Positions 31,205 through 42,884 of a stretch of 64,000 nt of DNA are shown piece by piece. The stretch lies in NCBI GenBank assembly GCA_037783415.1, contig JAZGTN010000058.1, positions 2,888,001 to 2,952,000 of the forward strand, read 5' to 3'. This DNA is from Leptasterias polaris (taxonomy: Eukaryota > Echinodermata > Asteroidea > Forcipulatida > Asteriidae). Within the stretch, counting starts at the first letter, position 1, and each line of letters begins with the position of its first letter. Position numbers and translations under genes: made by a program. The notes below the pieces were generated by a model. It did not search any database. It was given only the letters and a program-made list of their open reading frames with translations, and was not told the origin of the DNA.

Positions 31205-32510
31205 ATCGCTTATTTTATCTAAATTTACTTTCCTTATTCTGTCACTCCCTAACCCACCACCGCATGTTATAAAACATTTTAACAGTGTGCTGTATAACTT
31301 TATTTGGAAAGGTGGCAACAGAGTCGCTAGGAATCAAATGATCAAGAATTACAGTCTTGGAGGTGTTAAAATGGTAAAGTGTACATGGGTCCGCAGACTA
31401 TTGAAAGCGAATGAGACTTGCGGCTGGTGTAGTTTATTATATAAAATTGCTAAAATTCCCAACATGCTTTTCATAGAAGGTGGCTATTCACGGATTACTC
31501 GATCACTCAAAGGGGCCACAAAGCCAAATCAGTTCTGGGTGCATGTTTTTAATGCTTGGAGTTCCTTTGTACAATGTCATGTTCCAGTTAACCAGAATGA
31601 TCTCTACAGTAATGTCTTGTGGAACAACCACAGAGTTACAATAGGTAACAATTGTATTTTTTACAATCACTGGTATAATAAAGGGGTTAATTTTGTGAGC
31701 GATCTATTGGGTGATAATGGCACCTTCCTGAGTTTAGATCACTTTAAGTTAAAGTACAGTATCAAGAATTTTTTTTTAGAATACCTTGGGGTCATTAAGG
31801 CCCTAAAGAAATCCTTCAGTAACTTACTTACCGGTGGTACATCTAACACTCCTTATCCTTTTATTCCGTTTAATTTGGAAACACTTTTACAAGATAAAAA
31901 GGGTTCTACTCGGTTTTACCAAATTCTTACGTCTGAAAAAATTGTGGTTAGCAAGTTTATTGATAAATGGGAAACAAAATTGGGCACCCTTTTGCAACAA
32001 TCAAAATGGTCCGTTTTCTGCAGTATGCCCTTTACAGTTACGTGTGATACAAGATTACGGTGGTTCCAATATCGACTGACTCATAGAATACTGGGTACTA
32101 ATTCTTTTTTGGCTAAAATTGGGAAAACGGAGAGCGATTTATGTTCCTTCTGTCATTCTGAGAGTGAAACCCTGATCCACCTATTTTGTACTTGCGAGTT
32201 TTCTACGTCATTTTGGACCAAAATCAATGGGTGGATCAAGGATGACCTGGATATAATTGTTTATTTAGACCATGAGGCCAAACTATTCGGTATTCTGAAT
32301 AAGAAAATGACTGCCCTTAATTTAGTTCTACTGCTTGGCCGTTACCATATTTATAGAATGAAGATGAACGGCAGTAAACCTTCTTTCTTATCATTCCAAA
32401 AAGAGCTTAAACGGTACTTTCAATTAGAAAAATTCATCTGCATCACAAATGACAAACTCGCCAAATTTAATTTGAAATGGGATATATTCTCAACTCTCTG
32501 TAATAAGTAA
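31176..32510 (+). pseudogene. L1/Tx1-like ORF2 C-terminal region with zinc-finger-like motif
   Basis: This frame overlaps the RT frame and contains the NFIWKGG block, a long linker, and a C-terminal zf-RVT-like region: LRWFQYRLTHRILGTN followed by CSFCHSESETLIHLFCTC with paired Cys and His. The stop is at 32508-32510. The domain is thought to help bind RNA or DNA during target-primed reverse transcription. A frame change near 31180 separates it from the RT core. Confidence 0.82.
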
Positions 32511-32818
32511 TTTAGTTTATTTGTTTTCTATTACATTTGTTGTGATTTGCAAGAGGATGTATGTTTAATTGAATAAAAGTTGTTTTCCCCCGAGGAAAAA
32601 ACAAAAACAAAAAAAAACACTTGCCGTAATTTTGAGTTTAAACGTACAAACATGAAAAGCACAGGAAATTATTCACTTAGAATTAAAGTAGAAACATCCC
32701 TGTCTCTAATCACATAACTTGAGTCGGATTAAATATAATAAAGGTTAGATTTCTTAACCTCACAAAATATGTAGTAGTTTTAAAAGAAATTACTTCACTG
32801 AACAGAATATATATATAT

Positions 32819-34103
32819 TGTAACGGGCGCTGTAACGGGCACCTCCGCACCGTTAATGTCGAGCAGTGTTGTTTCGGGCTGCTAAGTTCCCACAACGTCA
32901 GAGGGCGGGCTGCCAGTCGTCAAACTTCTACTATTAAGGTCCTCGGGGAATATTGGGACTTATGGGACCAGGGGAGGGGTGGACAATATTTGTTACTTAT
33001 CACTGTAAGAGGGACGGGATGATAGAAGAAGGAGGGAGGGGTGGGACGATGACTGGTTGATAGGCCGAAGATGAAGGCTGCAAAGGCTGACTAAATGCTG
33101 AAGTGTTTATGCTGAAGTGTTTATACTAAACCTAGAACTATTAAGAGACTGTTCACTCTGAAGCGTAAGGGTTTACTTTCAATTCAACCAGTATATCTAC
33201 TCATTTATTATCTCTTCTCTTGATCTTCCATTTATAAAGGGTTCTATATTGAAGGGTCTATACACAGTCGATGCATGTTCTAATTATCACAATTAATTTG
33301 TAGCATATCTAAGGGATGACGATGAAGAACTACATGTACGCACTGTGGTCGTACATGTTTTGCTAGCGGCGGTCACATACGGCAACCGTCTTGTTTATTC
33401 ACCGGGTCTGTCCAGGTCACGAACTATAGGCGCCGTGGCAGCGGCAACGCTCGCCTTTTATGGATTTCTATAGCCCGCAATATAGTATGCACGCATGAGC
33501 CTGCGACCAAAAGTAACTGGTTACGCTTATTCAAATTAGCGCGTGCGACCAAACGTGATTGGCTAAACATGCTTTGCAGGCGTGGCTTATACTAAACACT
33601 AAACCATAGGTAAAGTTTACATGTAGTTCTCCTATTGCAAGGTCAAAGTGCACATAAATTGTAATACAATTCACGAACTTGCTGTGTGTACTATGCATTG
33701 TAGGCTGTTTTACACGTACGCAATTTATACGCAAAAAGTTGTATTAACGTTAAACAATAGACATCGGTAAATTCCCTCAATAAGATCTCAGCTAGATAAT
33801 TCTTCACTTGCTCAACCAGTTACAACTGTTCCTGTAACCTTAAGGAATAAAGTAATAAATACTCGTTGGCATTACAGGTAGTACTACTTCCACAATTATT
33901 AAAAGAATGGTTCGACATAGACAATGTTGGTCAAAGATTGTGTCGTGTGATTAGCCTAGGTGTTGAATACAACAACTGCAAACTGTGCAAGTTCCAAGCC
34001 CAATAAAATGCGATCAACTCTCCAACACCATCTTATTTTTCAGCTCTATTTTTAGCAAATATTCGGCTTATCAATCTCTGGGGAAAATACACTTTCCGCC
34101 ACA
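32819..34103 (-). repeat. Gypsy 2 3' LTR (1,285 bp, intact)
   Basis: TG at 32819 and CA at 34102-34103. This copy contains the uninterrupted target site of transposon 2 (CCAGTATATCTACTC at about 33189-33203), serving as an empty-site control. It also has an 18 bp internal duplication (TGCTGAAGTGTTTA...) absent from the other LTR. Confidence 0.93.
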
Positions 34104-34115
34104 CTCTCCCACACT
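34104..34115 (-). other. Polypurine tract of Gypsy 2
   Basis: On the minus strand the purine-rich AGTGTGGGAGAG lies directly before the 3' LTR start. Confidence 0.65.
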
Positions 34116-35042
34116 TAAGAATGAAATGCGTCCTCGCATTTAACAATAAATTGACTATTTAATATTTTGATTAACATCTGCTTTTGCTCAACACAATTTC
34201 TTGGATCAGGAAAATGTTGTTATTTCAATCATCTGAAAAATTCAAACTATATACACCGTTTCATATTTTTAAACCGAGGCTTAACTTCTGTTCAAAATCT
34301 GTGAAATCTGCTTAAAATAAATCTGGTCCTTGCTCAATTTCAATAAATCAATCATGACTGTAAACCGCACTAATTAGAAATTACCAATACCTCACTGGAA
34401 AACAAGTACAACAATTCAAGTCAACATTTCTTTAAAAACGTTAATGTTTGGACAAAGTGAAATTATCAGTTTACAAAAATTCGCACAGAAATTTCCAAAC
34501 CTAGTAAAATAAAAGTCCTGTATGTTCACTGTACAGGGACTTCCTCATGTTGACTGCACACAACTCGACAAAATTTGTAATAATAAAAAAACAGTGAGTT
34601 TCACATCACACCATGTTAGTCAGAGAAAAAGGGTAACAATTTCGCATTCTTACAATTTACATTCCAAAACGATTTACACAACAAACAAAAACACAACTTA
34701 CTTTTACTCGGAGTAGGGGGGGCCTACTTAATTATTCCAGATAAGAGACTGCTACAGCGGCTGACCATGGGCTGACCAACGTTAAAAATTAATAAATCTT
34801 TAAGTGAACTTTTTTCCCGCGCCAATGCATACGTGTGTGTGGGGGTGCAAATAACAATTATTAAAAGTTTACCTAAGCATGCCGGGAAATTCCTTAAACT
34901 TTTTTTTGCCAAAAGAGGTCGCTACAACTAATTTGCTGTTCTCTTATTTCATGCGTTTATTTTGGAAATATTGTTTGGCTAACTCGTCTCAACCATTATC
35001 TCAAAATTTTAATTAATTTACATTATTTGGCAAACCGTAAGC
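34116..35042 (-). other. Gypsy 2 non-coding region between ORF3 and 3' LTR
   Basis: About 0.9 kb of AT-rich sequence without a convincing ORF on either strand. Confidence 0.5.
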
Positions 35043-36210
35043 TTACTGCTCATGTTGGGGGATGTGAGGTTGTCCAGACTTCCATATCCTTGATCTGCTG
35101 GGTCTGAGGGATGGGATTGTGTATTCGGAGAAGTTGACTTCAAATTCTCGGCCATCGGGAAATCTTGCCGTCTCCCTCACTTGACGTATGGTCACTCCAA
35201 AGTCTATTTCGTGGAGAGTATCGCTACGGGTCCCCTTGGCTTCCTGGTCGGATCTTGCCTGCTCCCGCATCCACTGTACTTCTCCTCCAGCTGCTGATTT
35301 GGGGGTCTCCTTCCAGGCCTTTCCGGAATAAATGTGGGTCCGGATGATCTAAAGCAATTACGACGTCATCTGGTGTGTCTTCTGTAACAACCGGTGGTGG
35401 TGTGGGGCAGTTAGCTGGCGTCACAGGGTTAGCTGGTGTATCAATCAGCCCGGATGCGTTGATTTCATCAATCCAGGCTTTCATCGGGGAGGCAGGAGTC
35501 AGTGGGGCGTTTTCGTCAGCGGCTCCATCCGTCGAAGCAAACGCTATAACGGGTGCCGATGTCTGGCTCGACATCGCGACTTGACTCCCCTCTTCGGTTG
35601 TGGATTTTTGTTCTAGCATATCTGGAGGGATTGTCGGTGTCGGTGTGGATAGTGTTGAACGGGTTGCGGCTGCCTCTTGTGGTCTGGTATCGGTGTGATC
35701 TTGTTCCCCCAGAGAGCTCAGCAATTCCATCAGCTCCTCCATTGATGATGCGCCATTTTCGGCTGGGTGAACGATCGCCAGTTCTTGTGGTGCTGGGGAG
35801 GGATGAAGGTCTAGGATGTCATCAATGTGGGTGATGGGACGACTGTCTGCTGGATCCGTCGCTGAGATGACCACAGGTTTTTGGGTGGTCTCAGGGCTCG
35901 TCCTTGTTTTTCCAGGGGCCTGGCTGTCACTCTTCTGCGGTCTAGGGATGTTGTCTCTGTGGCGAGGAGCCCGGTGGTCAAGGTGATCTTCCCCCCTTCT
36001 TCTCGTGCCGCCTGATCTGTCATCCTCGCGATGGTGCCTCCTTTCCAAGTGTTTGCGGAGGTCGTTCTTCCTATCTGTGGAATATGAACAGTGCTCGCAT
36101 CTTTCCCTTGGTCTTGGACTTGAGTCGCCTCGATGTGACACAGCAATGTGCCGGCTTAATTCTCTTGAAGCCGCATACTTTCTTCGGCAGAACCGGCACA
36201 CAAATACCAT
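35043..36210 (-). CDS. Gypsy 2 ORF3: two C2H2 zinc fingers plus a Pro/Ser/Thr-rich region
   Basis: The first ATG of the frame is at 36208-36210 (a non-ATG extension reaches 36252). Two C2H2 fingers are at residues about 5-28 (CRFCRR...H-x4-H) and about 39-62 (CEHCSY...H-x4-H). An Arg/His-rich stretch and a long low-complexity region rich in Pro, Thr, Ser and acidic residues follow. The frame stops near 35224. An overlapping frame (from about 35290) continues to 35043 with IRQVRETARFPDGREFEVNF, so a frameshift probably splits the real ORF. The position after pol is that of env, but no signal peptide or membrane segment is visible. A possible acceptor, GATGCTGCAG, lies just upstream (about 36220). 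Role unknown; nucleic-acid binding is the obvious guess. Confidence 0.7.
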
Positions 36211-36476
36211 GCTTACTGTGTTTTCTGCAGCATCCAGCTTGTATGAAGTCAAAGATGAGAGTGACTGACCCGGCGAGCGCAGGAATTATTGCTCCTCCTC
36301 GCCCCACCCACGGGACACCCGGGGCGCGCGGCAATATGCTAATTATGCTAAATGTATAAGTCGCTGATAGCAATAGACACTCCCACCACAGTCGCCTCGT
36401 GATTGTGGTTGTTTTTGTTTGTTTGTTTTGCTTGTTTTTTTTTTGTTTTTTTTGATTTTTTTTCTTCTGTAAAATT
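36211..36476. other. Gypsy 2 gap between pol and ORF3
   Basis: Contains a T-rich and A-rich run at about 36420-36475 and no convincing ORF. Confidence 0.5.
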
Positions 36477-38830
36477 TTACTGATCATGATATCTTACTGG
36501 GGGCCGCCGACATCGCTGACTCCTTTTCAATTCTCCGGCTCCTTCAGAAGTTTCGCCTCTCACCATTTCTGCATCTTCTGTGTCAGTATCGGCTGACATA
36601 GTTGGCGGTTCTGCCTCTTCTACCTGCTCTTCCTTACATGGAGATTTCAGCCAGCTTGGAGGGTCCCCTCCACAATACCGCTTCAACCGGTTATAATGAA
36701 CCACTCTCGGCTTTGTTTTTGGTCCCTTTTGTATCCGGTACGTCACATCACTAAGTCTCTTAGTAACCAAGTACGGGCCATCCCAAGGATGCTGTAACTT
36801 CGGGCTAAATCCTTGTTTTCTCTTTGGATTATGTAGCCAGACTGCATCTCCTTTGTTGTATCCTCCTGCTTGAGCTTTGTGGTCATAATTATTCTTCTGT
36901 CGATCACTAGCAATTCTCAAATGCTCGCGGCCATACTGATGTACTTGTTCAATCCTATCTTGGCGTTTCTCTATGTACTCCATCGGTTCGTTACTCGTGC
37001 CGTCATCAAGCCGTCCTGTCAGTAAATCAGCGGGTAATCGAACATCTCTGCCCAACATCATTTCGCTTGGCGTACATCCTGTAGTTTCGTGTACGGATGT
37101 TCGGTATGCCATCATAACGTAGGGTAAACATCGGTCCCAGTCACGCTGATTGTCCGAAACAAACATTGACAACATTGCCTCAAGAGAACGATTGAATCTT
37201 TCTATCATTCCATCTGATTGTGGATGAAGGGCTGTCGTTCTGCTTTTCTCGATCTCTAAAAGTTGACAAACTTCTTGAAATAAATTCGATTCAAAATTTC
37301 GGCCTTGATCTGAATGAAGTTGTAGTGGAACTCCATATCTACAGATGAATTCTTCAGTTAACTTGATAGCCACAGTTGTTGCCTCTTGGTTGGGAATTGC
37401 GTACGCCTCTGTCCACTTAGTGAAATAATCACCCACAACGAGGATGTATTTATTGCCGTCTTCTGTACATGGTAACAGGCCCATTACGTCTATAGCAATT
37501 CTCTCCATGGGAACACCAACATTGTACTGCTTCATACGACTTCTTGGTTTCTTCTGTGGTGATTTACGTGTGGCACACATATCACACGTCTTACATAGTC
37601 GGCTGACATCTTGTCGCCACTCATACCAATAATATCTCCTCTGTACTCTATCTAATGTCTTTGTTCTACCCAAATGTCCAGATGTCGGGTCACTGTGGAG
37701 TCGTTGTGTTATATCTTGCCTGAGTTCCTTAGGGAGGACTAACTGCCACGTTATCATATCGCCCTTCTCCGACTCCCATCTTCTATACAGCACGCCATCC
37801 CGCATCTCTAGACAGTCCCACTGCGTCCAATAACGTTTAACTGTCTTGTCACCGAGGGAAACTTTACTCCATTCCGGTCGCCTATCTCCGGACTCTTTCC
37901 ACTGGATCACTTGTCCAATCTGCCTGTCCCTTAGCTGCGACTCCCTCAAGTCTATGGCTGTCATACTTTCCTCACCATCAACAGACTTCTCTTCTGAGCA
38001 CCCATCACCTCGCCCCAAGTTCACGGCTGTACATCTCTGGCTGTCCTTCAGCCTTTCACCATCTCTAGACTGCTTCCCAGTGTCCCTTTTGCCCTCAACT
38101 GAGTCCATGGCAGTACATCCTCGGCCATCCGTAGGCCCATAACTGACGTTCCAGAACTTTCCTTGCAGGATGTTATCCTCATGCTCACCTAAGTCTTTGG
38201 TTGCTAACTGACCATCCCTCGGCCACACACCATCTTCAGACTTGTCTTTATTTTCATCATCATCCCCAGCACTTGTTATCACTATCACAGCGCAGTGTAG
38301 TAACTTCTCATCTCCCACACTTGTTTCGTAACTAGTCATTTCATCTTTACCTTTGTTTTGTGTTTCTTTACCTTCGACTCGTGGGGTTCTCATACTGTGT
38401 GTGATGGTTTGTCTCTGCGTCGCATTACGCTCGACTCTGTCACACTGTTCACATTCATCACATGGCCGGCGAGATAACCCATCTGCATTTCCATGTTTTA
38501 CACCAGCCCGATGCTGTATTTCAAATGTGTACGTGCCCATCACTTCCAACCATCTTGCTGTCTGGCCCTCTGGTCTTTTGAAGTTCATCAGCCATCTTAG
38601 CGCCCTGTGGTCTGTTCGGATCAGAAACTTTTTACCGTACAGGTAATGATGAAATTGTTTTGTTGATGCTACTAGTGCAAGAAGTTCTTTTCTTGTCACA
38701 CAATATCTCCTTTCAGCTTTGGTCAGTGTTCTGCTGAAATATGCTATAACCTTCTCAGTACTCTCTTGTATCTGAGACAATACTGCACCAATACCCAAGT
38801 TACTAGCATCTGTGTCCAAGACGAAATTGC
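36477..38830 (-). CDS. Gypsy 2 RNase H and integrase
   Basis: The frame opens at about 38830, with the RNase H block LDTDASNLGIGAVL, then TRKELLAL, the TDHRAL motif and NADGLSRRP. A long poorly conserved linker with many charged residues follows. Integrase comes next: a zinc-binding region with H...H and CKTCDMCATR, and core aspartates in AIDVMGLLP and HSDQGRNF with the glutamate in GMIERFNRS. A C-terminal GPY/F-like part ends in WDGPYLVTKRL and a VVHYNRLKRY segment. The frame is open to 36477, so this half is intact. The join to the RT frame upstream is broken at about 38830. Confidence 0.9.
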
Positions 38831-39776
38831 CCCGTCATTCGTAGGATAAGCTAGAATTGGTGTTGATGTAAGGGCCGTCTTTAACTGCTTGAAAGCTATC
38901 TCACACTCTTCAGTCCACATAAATTTACTCTTCTTCTCTGTCAGTCGGTGAAGTAGCTTTGCAATCTCTGCAAATCCTCTTACGAATCTTCAATAGTAGG
39001 AACACAACCCAAGAAAACTTTTGACATCGGTTACATTCCTCGGCGTTGGCCATTCTCGAACTTCCATTCTCTGTCTTTGATTCGTCAGTAGCTATACCTT
39101 GATCCGAAACGTTGTGTCCCAAAAATGAAATACTTTTCTGGAACAGGTGGCACTTCTTAGGACTTAGCTTTAACCCTGCTGTCTTGAGTCTCACTATTAC
39201 TTCTTCAAGTCGTTCTAACGCCTGTTGAAAAGTTTGGCCATACGTCACTATGTCATCCAAGTATAGTAGGCAGGTTTGCCATTGAAGCCCTGTCAGTACT
39301 CTCTCCATCAATCTTTCAAATGTGGCGGGCGCGTTACATAGCCCAAATGGCATGACTTTAAACTGATAAAAACCAGCTCCCGAACCTGTCACAAATGCCG
39401 TTTTCTCACGATCCTCCTCTGCCATCTCTACCTGCCAGTAACCACTCTGTAGGTCAAGTGTTGAAAACCAAGTTGAACCTGATAACGCATCAAGTGATTC
39501 ATCAATTCTCGGAAGCGGATACGAGTCTTTAATAGTAGCAGCATTCAGTTTTCTGTAGTCTACACAAAACCTCAATGTACCGTCTTTCTTTTTGACGAGG
39601 ACTATCGGTGACGACCATGGACTTGAAGATGGCTCAATTACACCCCTATTCAGCATCTTGTTTACTTCGGCTTCTGTCACTGTTCTCTGATGAATAGGCA
39701 GCCGTCTCGCTCGTTGTCGGGTAGGTTTGGCTGTACCGGTATCAATTTTGTGCTTGTATATGGCTGTGTTGCCCAA
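38831..39776 (-). pseudogene. Gypsy 2 reverse transcriptase, frameshifted at its end
   Basis: Reverse transcriptase landmarks are all present: PSSSPWSSPIVLVKKKDG, FCVDYRKLNA, STLDLQSGYWQV (first Asp), VMPFGLCNAPATFERLM and the catalytic LLYLDDI box, then a SFLGHNVS segment. After about 39085 the homology to the connection region jumps frames at least twice before RNase H resumes at 38830. This copy therefore cannot make a continuous Gag-Pol protein. Confidence 0.88.
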
Positions 39777-40672
39777 ATCTTCAGATGAACGCGCAAACGC
39801 ATTTGATGCCGCACCAACAGTTTCTTCAACTCCTTCTGTTGCTCGTCATCAAGGGTTGCACTGCATCGTTTATACAAATCTTCTAAGTACTCTGGTATCT
39901 GTTTCTCATTCGTCGACGTATCTCCACGACGTGTCTGACAAACTGCACCCCATGTCTTTTTCTCTTCAGATGAGACAATTTCTTCAATTGGCTCACAAGT
40001 AGCTAAATTAGTCCCCTTGTACAACTTAGCATAGTGATCACTCAAGTTCAGCAAACGTACTGGAACATTCCCCTCCCGTGTAGCATAGTGATCACTCAAG
40101 TTCAGCAAACGTACTGGAACATTCCCCTCCCGTGTATCAACTAACACCTTGGCAACCATCATGTCATGCTCTTTCATAAATTTTTCTGTGGGTTCCATCA
40201 TTGCCTCGCCGACGTCTTCTCCGTCTACAACTCTCCCTGATATGATGATTTCACTGTTTGGCGGAATACACGCCGTTGAATCTGCTACTACCCGGCAACA
40301 TGTCGGTTGAGGTTTCTCTACTGCACATTCTCTTGCTGTAACCACTGGGTCTTGAAATGTCATCTCTCCCTGTCCACATTCCAGACTACAATTATACTTG
40401 TGTAGAAAGTCGTACCCAAGGATACCTTCTAGCTCTATGTCGGCTACCCATACTTCATGTAAAACGTCTGCACCATCTCCGCTGTCAATGTTTATCTTGA
40501 AACACCCCTGCCCTTGGAAAGAAAGTGGTTTGCCATCAGCCATCACCATTTCAATTTTCTTTCTGTTAAGTTGCGGTCTTTTCCATTCGGGTATCATGTA
40601 GTACACATCTGGCCTTATAATCGTAATGTTTGCTCCAGTATCAACTAAAAAAACAACTTTGGTATTCTCCAC
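39677..40672 (-). CDS. Gypsy 2 aspartic protease and linker
   Basis: The protease active site is FLVDTGANITII near the start (bases about 40625-40660), with GILGYDFLHKY as the second conserved block. A linker to reverse transcriptase follows. Within it an 18-residue segment, TREGNVPVRLLNLSDHYA, is present twice in tandem from an exact 54 bp duplication (40027-40134). The frame start at 40672 is not an ATG, so the protein is expected as part of a polyprotein. Confidence 0.85.
   Translation of the reverse strand: MENTKVVFLVDTGANITIIRPDVYYMIPEWKRPQLNRKKIEMVMADGKPLSFQGQGCFKINIDSGDGADVLHEVWVADIELEGILGYDFLHKYNCSLECGQGEMTFQDPVVTARECAVEKPQPTCCRVVADSTACIPPNSEIIISGRVVDGEDVGEAMMEPTEKFMKEHDMMVAKVLVDTREGNVPVRLLNLSDHYATREGNVPVRLLNLSDHYAKLYKGTNLATCEPIEEIVSSEEKKTWGAVCQTRRGDTSTNEKQIPEYLEDLYKRCSATLDDEQQKELKKLLVRHQMRLRVHLKIWATQPYTSTKLIPVQPNLPDNERDGCLFIREQ
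40027..40134 (-). repeat. 54 bp tandem duplication in the Gypsy 2 protease-RT linker
   Basis: The unit starting TAGCATAGTGATCACTCAAG is at 40027 and again at 40081, with no mismatch. It keeps the reading frame, adding 18 residues. Confidence 0.92.
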
Positions 40673-40831
40673 TAAACCTTCTATAAAGACTGTCTGTGCC
40701 AGCTGACAATGACCGCATTCCTACTATTGTGCTGTCGTTCTTCTTGGGCCTGGGTTTGTTCGTCGAATATCGGCCCGAAAGTTCGACCGCTGCCCGTTTC
40801 CCTGCTGCTGAGGCTGATTTTCTCCATGGAA

Positions 40832-41964
40832 TTATCTTCTTGTCTGCTGTTTTGGCCATGGACATTCTCTGCTGATATGACCAAACTCCCTGCAATTCCA
40901 GCACTCAATCTGCTTGTTCTCTTGCCACGGTCGTCCCGTTGCTCTGGCTGTATTCGGTTCTCTCTTCTCTATGGCTATACTTTTCTGCAATTTGTTGAAC
41001 CCATCAGCTAGTATTTTCTCGATGTTACTTGTCAACGATGCAAGCTGTCCCTGCATATCACCAATTTCTTCAGTACGCCGTCCATCACTCTGTTTCCCAT
41101 CATCGGCGTTAACAACTCTTGCCATCGGCTTCCTCTGTCCCATCCGTTGTCTATCTGCCACTTGAAAAGCTTCTAACTCTACGGCTACTCTCACTGCATC
41201 CTCTAGGCTCTTTGGTCGCGACTGAAACACCCTCCATCTGATGTCGGCATCTTGCAGTGCATCAATGAAATGTTCTTGCGCTAATGTCTCTTGAAGTTGG
41301 TAATTCGCTGTCGGATACGCCTAACTGCTTGTGCTAATTCGGGTAGCGTCTCTTCGCGTCTTCTCACTCTATTCTTCAGTTGAACTCGGAACAATTCTGT
41401 CTGATTTTCTGATCCGAATCTCTGCCCCAAGGCTGCAGTGAGGGCGCTGTAAATTCTTCTCCGCTTGTCATCTAAATCACCCAGCACAGATTGTGCTGGT
41501 CCACGCAAGCTTCCTGCAAGGTAGATTGCCTTTGCTGACTCTTCCCAACTGTTTAGCTCCGCCAATAACTCGAACTGGACATTATAATCGGTCCATGAAC
41601 CGGACCCGTCAAAAGTCGGCGGTTTCACTCTTGGCTTCTCTGCAAAATCTCTGCGTCTTTTGTCGCCTGATTTCCGGTTTCCATCATCCACATCGGTATT
41701 CGTCAAAGATGGTGTCGCCAGGGCTGTGTTGTCTCGTATTGTCAGCAATTCAAGTTGTCTTCTAAGTTGATCATTTTCCTCCTTCATTCTCTTGATTTTC
41801 TCTCGTTCTTCCTGTAAATCAACCACTGGGAGTGGGGTTGATGCATCGCCTCCGGCTATCATTGGTAACTGTACGTCCTCTTCGGGAACTGTGCCGCTTA
41901 AAACATCACTGTCCGTTCCCTCTGGAATGGGTCCGAATTGGATTTCAGGATCTGAAGTCTGCAT
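40832..41964 (-). pseudogene. Gypsy 2 gag, one frameshift
   Basis: The first frame (41964-41281) has an acidic N-terminus, a coiled-coil-like EEREKIKRMKEENDQLRRQL segment (about residues 53-75), and a capsid-like PPTFDGSGSWTDYNVQFE to LPELAQAVRRI region. A frame change at about 41315 leads to the second frame (to 40832), with EHFIDALQDADIRW, a second helical region and a CCHC knuckle (CWNCREFGHISREC). Knuckle and capsid order are normal for Ty3/Gypsy gag. The frameshift looks like damage rather than a programmed site because it falls inside the capsid. Confidence 0.85.
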
Positions 41965-42026
41965 CTTCCTCTCACTTTCTTATCTTTGGTAGCGTGCCTC
42001 TTTAATAATCTAAACCTTCAGATGAA

Positions 42027-42044
42027 ATCCCACCGCTGCCACCA
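42027..42044 (-). other. Primer binding site of Gypsy 2 (tRNA-Leu type)
   Basis: On the minus strand TGGTGGCAGCGGTGGGAT lies two bases inside the 5' LTR. Its complement, ATCCCACCGCTGCCACCA, matches the 3' end of animal tRNA-Leu including CCA, as I recall that tRNA. Confidence 0.8.
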
Positions 42045-42046
42045 AA

Positions 42047-42406
42047 TGTAACGGGCGCTGTAACGGGCACCTCCGCACCGTTAATGTCGAGCAGTGTTGT
42101 TTCGGGCTGCTAAGTTCCCACAACGTCAGAGGGAGGGCTGCCAGTCGTCAAACTTCTACTATTAAGGTCCTCGGGGAATATTGGGACTTATGGGACCAGG
42201 GGAGGGGTGGACAATATTTGTTACTTATCACTGTAAGAGGGACGGGATGATAGAAGGAGGGAGGGGTGGGACGATGACTGGTTCATAGGCCGAAGATGAA
42301 GGCTGCAAAGGCTGACTAAATGCTGAAGTGTTTATACTAAACCTAGAACTATTAAGAGACTGTTCACTCTGAAGCGTAAGGGTTTACTTTCAATTCAACC
42401 AGTATA
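42047..42406 (-). repeat. Gypsy 2 5' LTR, first (inner) piece
   Basis: Matches 32819-33197 closely. It stops at CCAGTATA where transposon 2 begins. The remainder of this LTR is at 53618-54518. Confidence 0.93.
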
Positions 42407-42414
42407 CCCTTGTA

Positions 42415-42655
42415 AAAAAGTACCATGGTAAAACCATGGTAACCATGGTTTTATGATGGTTACCATGGTTAATCCATGGTAAAACCATAGTAGTGTTCTC
42501 ATTGGTGGTACTCCTATGGTTATACCATGGTTGTACCATGGTTGTGATGGTAAATCGATGGTATCTATGGTACACCTATGGTAATAAAGTGTTTTCATGG
42601 TAATGCCATGGTTATACCATGGTATAACTATATGGTAAAAACATAACCATGGAAT
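42415..42655. repeat. Left subterminal ACCATGGT array of transposon 2
   Basis: The palindromic word ACCATGGT or a one-base variant occurs over ten times in about 240 bases, for example ACCATGGTAAAACCATGGTA at about 42422. Spacing is irregular. Confidence 0.93.
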
Positions 42656-42884
42656 ATGTATAATTAAATGGCCTAAAGTTTTAGTGTTTAAACTGTCTGT
42701 ACCAAAAACAAACCCTGTATTATTTTCCCAGTACTATTAATTAAAAGCAGCACACATCAAAAGTCAAATTACATTGTTTCATCATTTATTACTTTTTAAA
42801 CTCACAACCAATGTTTTTCCCAGAAATTAGCATCCTGAGGGAGTTACAAAATTATTTACATCTATTTAATCAAATACATTCAAT

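Larger units (their letters stand above)
28915..32613 (+). mobile_element. L1/Tx1-like LINE, 5' truncated, with target duplication
   Basis: The element is bounded by a 14 bp direct repeat, AAAACACTTGCCGT, at 28901-28914 and 32614-32627. It starts inside the endonuclease domain, so it was truncated on insertion. It ends in an A-rich tail after GAATAAAAGTTG. The endonuclease, reverse transcriptase and C-terminal zinc-finger regions follow in order, interrupted by several frameshifts. The exact left boundary follows the target repeat. Confidence 0.88.

Noticed and set aside
35224..36252. Envelope gene of an endogenous retrovirus
   Set aside because: No signal peptide, membrane segment or cysteine pattern of a fusion protein. 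The frame has C2H2 zinc fingers.
42390..42598. Overlapping minus-strand frames with many His, Tyr and Trp residues
   Set aside because: They are translations of the ACCATGGT repeat array, not genes. The same applies to frames at 53200-53661 and at 62505-62910 (124 bp repeat).
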